A DNA stretch of 64,000 nucleotides from Mucilaginibacter_A sp041088075 (GTDB lineage: Bacteria > Bacteroidota > Bacteroidia > Sphingobacteriales > Sphingobacteriaceae): assembly GCF_041088075.1 (NCBI RefSeq), contig NZ_JBGCVY010000017.1:1-64000 (forward strand). Reading direction: 5' to 3'. This document shows positions 61,184 to 64,000 of the stretch, piece by piece; within the stretch, counting starts at the first letter, position 1, and every line of letters starts with the position of its first letter. The position numbers and the translations under genes were made by a program. The notes under the pieces were generated by a model. That model saw nothing but the letters and a program-made list of their open reading frames with translations, made no database searches and was not told the origin of the DNA.

Positions 61184-61858
61184 ATGAACCAATTTTACCA
61201 CTCGTTTATTAACCTTGTTTTTATCGGTATCATTGCGCTGTTCCCGGTTATCAACCCGGTTGGTTCGGCGTTTATCGTCAACCCTTATTTTCTCAACCTC
61301 AATAAAAAGGACAAACGCAAAGTAGTGCAAAAGATAAGTTTGTATGCTTTTTTGATTTGCGTGGTCTCGTTGTTTGCCGGGCAATGGATTTTAAAGCTTT
61401 TCGGCATTTCCATACCCATTATACAACTTGCGGGCGGCATTATGATCTGCAAAATTGGCTGGGGGTTTTTGTCTTCTGATAAAACAACACAAGTGCAGCC
61501 AAGTGATGCGGCAACGAGCAATACCGACACCGGATATGAGCATGTGGCCGGCAAACTTTTTTACCCGATAACTTTTCCGATCACTACGGGCCCGGGCACC
61601 ATTTCGGTACTTTTTACCTTGAGCGCGCATGGTGCGGCCGACAATACGGCCGGTTATCTCATCAATACCCTGGCTTTGTTGGTTTCGGTATTGGTAATGT
61701 GCACGCTGGTTTACCTTTTCTACTTTAACACCAAAACACTGATTCATTTTCTTGGCGAAAACGGCGAAAACATTGTAAACCGCATCTCTGCTTTTTTAAT
61801 ATTTTGTGTAGGCTTGCAAATTGCGTTTACCGGCTTAAAAGTGCTGTTTAAATTTTGA
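61184..61858 (+). CDS. MarC-family integral membrane protein
   Basis: A 224-residue protein with six membrane segments of the MarC family (UPF0056), whose function remains unknown. The family motif is in IALFPVINPVGSAFIVNP (about 18-35), and the second half shows ITFPITTGPGTISVLFTLSA (about 126-145), with the conserved GPG. The start codon is preceded by AATACTTCCTTTATG, a mutated core motif. The gene is flanked on both sides by nearly identical motif hairpins. No partner gene is adjacent. Confidence 0.9.
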   Translation: MNQFYHSFINLVFIGIIALFPVINPVGSAFIVNPYFLNLNKKDKRKVVQKISLYAFLICVVSLFAGQWILKLFGISIPIIQLAGGIMICKIGWGFLSSDKTTQVQPSDAATSNTDTGYEHVAGKLFYPITFPITTGPGTISVLFTLSAHGAADNTAGYLINTLALLVSVLVMCTLVYLFYFNTKTLIHFLGENGENIVNRISAFLIFCVGLQIAFTGLKVLFKF

Positions 61859-61931
61859 TGTGGGCAGCGGGCGCATAGAAAAATCAGCTGCTTTTCAAGG
61901 AACACGGCCAAAAAAGAAAGCTGATGAAATT

Positions 61932-61994
61932 ATAGGCATAAAAGAAGCATGGCCGGAGGAACGTTTTTTTCTGCCATGCTTCTTTTACCGGTAT
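61932..61994. repeat. Compact motif hairpin downstream of marC
   Basis: ATAGGCATAAAAGAAGCATG faces CATGCTTCTTTTACCGGTAT around a loop containing GGAACGTTTTTTTCT. It resembles the hairpin at 60984-61045 closely, including the ATGAAATT that precedes both. Confidence 0.85.
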
Positions 61995-62025
61995 AAAATC
62001 AAAACTTAACAGGAGGCAAAAGCAT

Positions 62026-62520
62026 TTACTTTTTCTTTTTTACGATACTTACCTCGCCGCTGGTTTCTATGTAAATTTCTTCAATATCTTCCATAGAATT
62101 GGCTTGTGTTTTTAACCGCACATCGCTTTGCAAATCGTCTTCGCTCATCAAACCGCGTTTCATGTTTTCTTTGTTGATTTGGTTGTGCTGATACAGAATT
62201 TCTGATTTCCCCTTTACCAATTGCTCAAATTTTTGATTGTACAAGCTGTACCAGGCAATGGCACGGTGCAGCAAAACCAGCACCAAAGACCCGATAATGG
62301 TGGGCAAAAAAGGCGAAGCGCCAACAACTGCCCGACTTAAAACGGCACCCAGCATAATGGCAATGGTGTTGTCAAAAGCGGTTTTTTTACCAAAAGTACG
62401 CCTGCCGGCAATACGGATCAGCAGCAAAGCAACCAGGTAAACTACCAGTGCCCGGCTGCCCATTTGTAAAGTGTTTAAATCTTTTCCTTCGCCAAAAACT
62501 TTTAACAATATTTCTTCCAT
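62026..62520 (-). CDS. DUF421/YetF-family membrane protein
   Basis: A 164-residue protein with two to three membrane helices in the N-terminal half (ALVVYLVALLLIRIAGRRTF and GAVLSRAVVGASPFLPTIIG) and a C-terminal soluble domain (KSEILYQHNQINKENMKRGL). The order of TM segments then a small mixed domain fits DUF421 (YetF) with RTF/GKKT and the invariant block FDNTIAIMLGA. It lacks known enzymatic motifs. Function is unknown; members are linked to stress or spore envelopes in Bacillus only. Confidence 0.85.
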   Translation of the reverse strand: MEEILLKVFGEGKDLNTLQMGSRALVVYLVALLLIRIAGRRTFGKKTAFDNTIAIMLGAVLSRAVVGASPFLPTIIGSLVLVLLHRAIAWYSLYNQKFEQLVKGKSEILYQHNQINKENMKRGLMSEDDLQSDVRLKTQANSMEDIEEIYIETSGEVSIVKKKK

Positions 62521-62589
62521 TGCCGTTATAACTTATACTTAAGTCAACCGCAATGTTAATTAATTGTTAAGAAATTATGAAGCCAAGAT

Positions 62590-62612
62590 TTATGCCGGTA
62601 AAAGAAGCATCA
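62590..62612. repeat. Single core motif upstream of DUF421
   Basis: TTTATGCCGGTAAAAGAAGC with ATC, the full right half of the palindrome, in the 120 bp gap between DUF421 and topoisomerase genes. Confidence 0.7.
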
Positions 62613-62640
62613 GAAACTTCTTGATTTATTCGGTAGGAAA

Positions 62641-63726
62641 TTACAATGCTTCTGCAATTTTCTCCTTGCCGATCAATTCCAGCAAAACCTTTTCGGCCTG
62701 GTTTAGGCCCGGTTCCGATAGCGGTTTGTCTTCGGTGATCTGTTCCAAATAACGTTCGATGCGGCCTTCTTCGTAACTTTTAATCAGCGTAGGGTGCACG
62801 TAATATTTTTTGCAAACCGTACGCGTGTTGCCCAAATGAAAAGCCACATCATCCAAAACATTTTTGATGTTTTTTTTGCATTGCGTAGTCGTTTCAAATC
62901 CGCCTGCTGCTTTAAACGCATACAAAGCATGTACGCTGCCGCTCCAGGTCCTGAAATCCTTTGCCGTAAAATCCTCGCCCGTAATGTCTTTTAAATACGC
63001 GTTTACATCATCGCTTTTAATATCCTGCGGGTTGCCTTCTTCATCATAATATTGAAACAACTCCTGGCCCGGAATGTCCTGGCATTGCTTGATCAGCTTG
63101 GCCAGCTTTTTACTTTCCAGCTTTAAATCGTGGTAAACGCCTTTTTTGCCTTTAAAACCAAACTTCACGGTTCCGCCTTCAATTTCCACGTGTTCGTCAT
63201 TCAAAGTAGTTAAACCGTACGAGCCGTACAGTTCGCGGTAGTTTTCGTTGCCGATGCGGATGTGCGTCAGTTCCATCACCCGAACCACCAGCGCCAGCAC
63301 TTTTTGCTTGTCCAATTTTTTTCGTGCCAAATCGCGGTCAATCACTTCGCGGATTTTCGGGATGTGATTGGCAAAAACTTCCATGCGGTGGTATTTGGAC
63401 TGGTTGCGGATTTTGTTCCAATCCTGATGGTAGCGGTATTGTTTTCTCCCCGCCGCATCCAAACCGGTAAACTGCAAATGCCCGTTTTCATAAGGGCAAA
63501 TCCAAACATCGGTGTAAGCCGGCGGGATGATGAGTTTGCGGAAACGTTCCAACAGTTCTTCATCTTCCACCACTGCCCCTTTTGCATCCTTAAAAATATA
63601 TTCTTCGCCCACTTTTTCTCGCGTATAGCCGGGAGACGAATCGTTTACATATCTTAAACCTACGGATTTGGCTGTAATTTGCGGGTCGCGGCCAATTTTA
63701 TCTAATTGTTTACGGAGTTGCTGCAT
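62641..63726 (-). CDS. DNA topoisomerase IB (bacterial/poxvirus type)
   Basis: A 361-residue type IB topoisomerase that relaxes supercoils through a 3'-phosphotyrosine. The N-terminal DNA-binding domain has KLIIPPAYTDVWICPYENGH and DAAGRKQYRYHQDW (about 93-106); the catalytic domain has ELTHIRIGNENY (about 152-163), FRTWSGSVHALY (RTW, about 258-269), and the nucleophile Tyr in GNTRTVCKKYYVHP (about 298-311). Active-site Arg, Lys, Arg, His and Tyr are all recognisable. It is the usual bacterial length. It stands alone with no conserved neighbours. Confidence 0.92.
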   Translation of the reverse strand: MQQLRKQLDKIGRDPQITAKSVGLRYVNDSSPGYTREKVGEEYIFKDAKGAVVEDEELLERFRKLIIPPAYTDVWICPYENGHLQFTGLDAAGRKQYRYHQDWNKIRNQSKYHRMEVFANHIPKIREVIDRDLARKKLDKQKVLALVVRVMELTHIRIGNENYRELYGSYGLTTLNDEHVEIEGGTVKFGFKGKKGVYHDLKLESKKLAKLIKQCQDIPGQELFQYYDEEGNPQDIKSDDVNAYLKDITGEDFTAKDFRTWSGSVHALYAFKAAGGFETTTQCKKNIKNVLDDVAFHLGNTRTVCKKYYVHPTLIKSYEEGRIERYLEQITEDKPLSEPGLNQAEKVLLELIGKEKIAEAL

Positions 63727-63836
63727 GGTTACACTTAACGGCTTTTTTTGCCATAAGTTTTACAATATGTAACTTGGAATGGCAGAACAAAACCAGGCCA
63801 TCGTTAGTTCAATTTTTATACGATAAAAACAGCATC

Positions 63837-64000
63837 ATGAAATACAACGTTTTAAGTAATACAGGTTTATTGGTTTCCGAGATTTGTTTTGGAACGATGA
63901 CATTCGGTTCGGGCGGACAATGGTCAGCTATCGGCGGTGTGGAGCAAGCCGGGGCAAACGACATGATGAAACAAGTGGTTGATGCCGGCATTAACTTTAT
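63837..64000 (+). CDS. Aldo/keto reductase, N-terminal part (runs off the window)
   Basis: The first 54 residues are visible: MKYNVLSNTGLLVSEICFGT, then MTFGSGGQWSAIGGVEQAGA and MMKQVVDAGINF. This is the first strand and helix of an aldo/keto reductase; LSNTGLLVSEICFGTMTFG and VDAGINF are family signatures. The catalytic Asp-Tyr-Lys-His tetrad lies past the window. A half palindrome (ATTTTTATACGATAAAAACA with GCATC) ends directly before the ATG. Confidence 0.88.
   Translation, partial: MKYNVLSNTGLLVSEICFGTMTFGSGGQWSAIGGVEQAGANDMMKQVVDAGINF

Noticed and set aside
1..64000. Prophage, integron or integrative element
   Set aside because: No integrase, transposase, phage structural gene, attachment site or relaxase was recognised on either strand.

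Overview
The window looks like the chromosome of a soil or plant-associated Bacteroidota, most likely a Sphingobacteriaceae member such as Mucilaginibacter or Pedobacter. This rests on an ECF sigma/FecR/SusC/SusD system, a TonB receptor with a DUF4249 lipoprotein, a START-like small protein beside an LptG-type permease, -7 boxes of the form TAnnTTTG, a succinylornithine-type carbamoyltransferase in the arginine operon, and a small SRP RNA of the Bacteroidota kind. The genus is inferred, not proven.

Layout. 1-9 kb holds mostly minus-strand housekeeping genes: ribB (partial), an LptG-type permease, a START-like protein, tRNA-Met and tRNA-Glu, a glycine-rich RRM protein, an OmpA-family protein, the helicase rhlE, a YpdA-type reductase, SRP RNA, and a 2H phosphoesterase with a decayed second copy. 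9.3-17.5 kb is an arginine operon (acetyltransferase, argG, argC, argD, argF') preceded by a possible Arg-rich leader peptide. It is interrupted by two A+T-rich genes, a Fic enzyme and a TlpA-like thioredoxin. 17.5-31 kb carries a Na+/H+ antiporter, a polyprenyl synthase, GH3-lptB-recJ, an MBL hydrolase, a response regulator, gcvP and pdxJ. 31-40 kb is sigma, FecR, SusC, SusD and TlpA, a nutrient-uptake unit of unknown substrate. 40.8-48 kb is a minus-strand envelope operon: a secreted unknown, a TonB receptor, DUF4249 and a large macroglobulin/plug-like protein. 48-64 kb has a NodB-like deacetylase, an outer membrane transporter-like protein, ahcY, a bacilliredoxin, an M1 aminopeptidase, a hybrid histidine kinase, cdaA, a Tat-exported Gfo/Idh oxidoreductase, MarC, DUF421, topoisomerase IB and a partial aldo/keto reductase.

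The outstanding feature is a dispersed repeat. A 14-base core, ATGCTTCTTTTAYC (reverse GRTAAAAGAAGCAT), occurs by eye about 60 times in 64 kb. It is present singly, as the right half of a roughly 32-base imperfect palindrome with GATRCTGTTTTTATGCC, as inverted pairs inside 150-170 bp palindromic elements with outer TTTAAAC arms, and inside coding sequences. Copies often touch stop or start codons. Two further repeat families accompany it: a ~315 bp element with ~38 bp inverted ends (two copies at 52.2-52.9 kb), and a REP-like double palindrome, single near 600 and fourfold tandem at 58.1-58.6 kb. No transposase, CRISPR array or prophage was seen.
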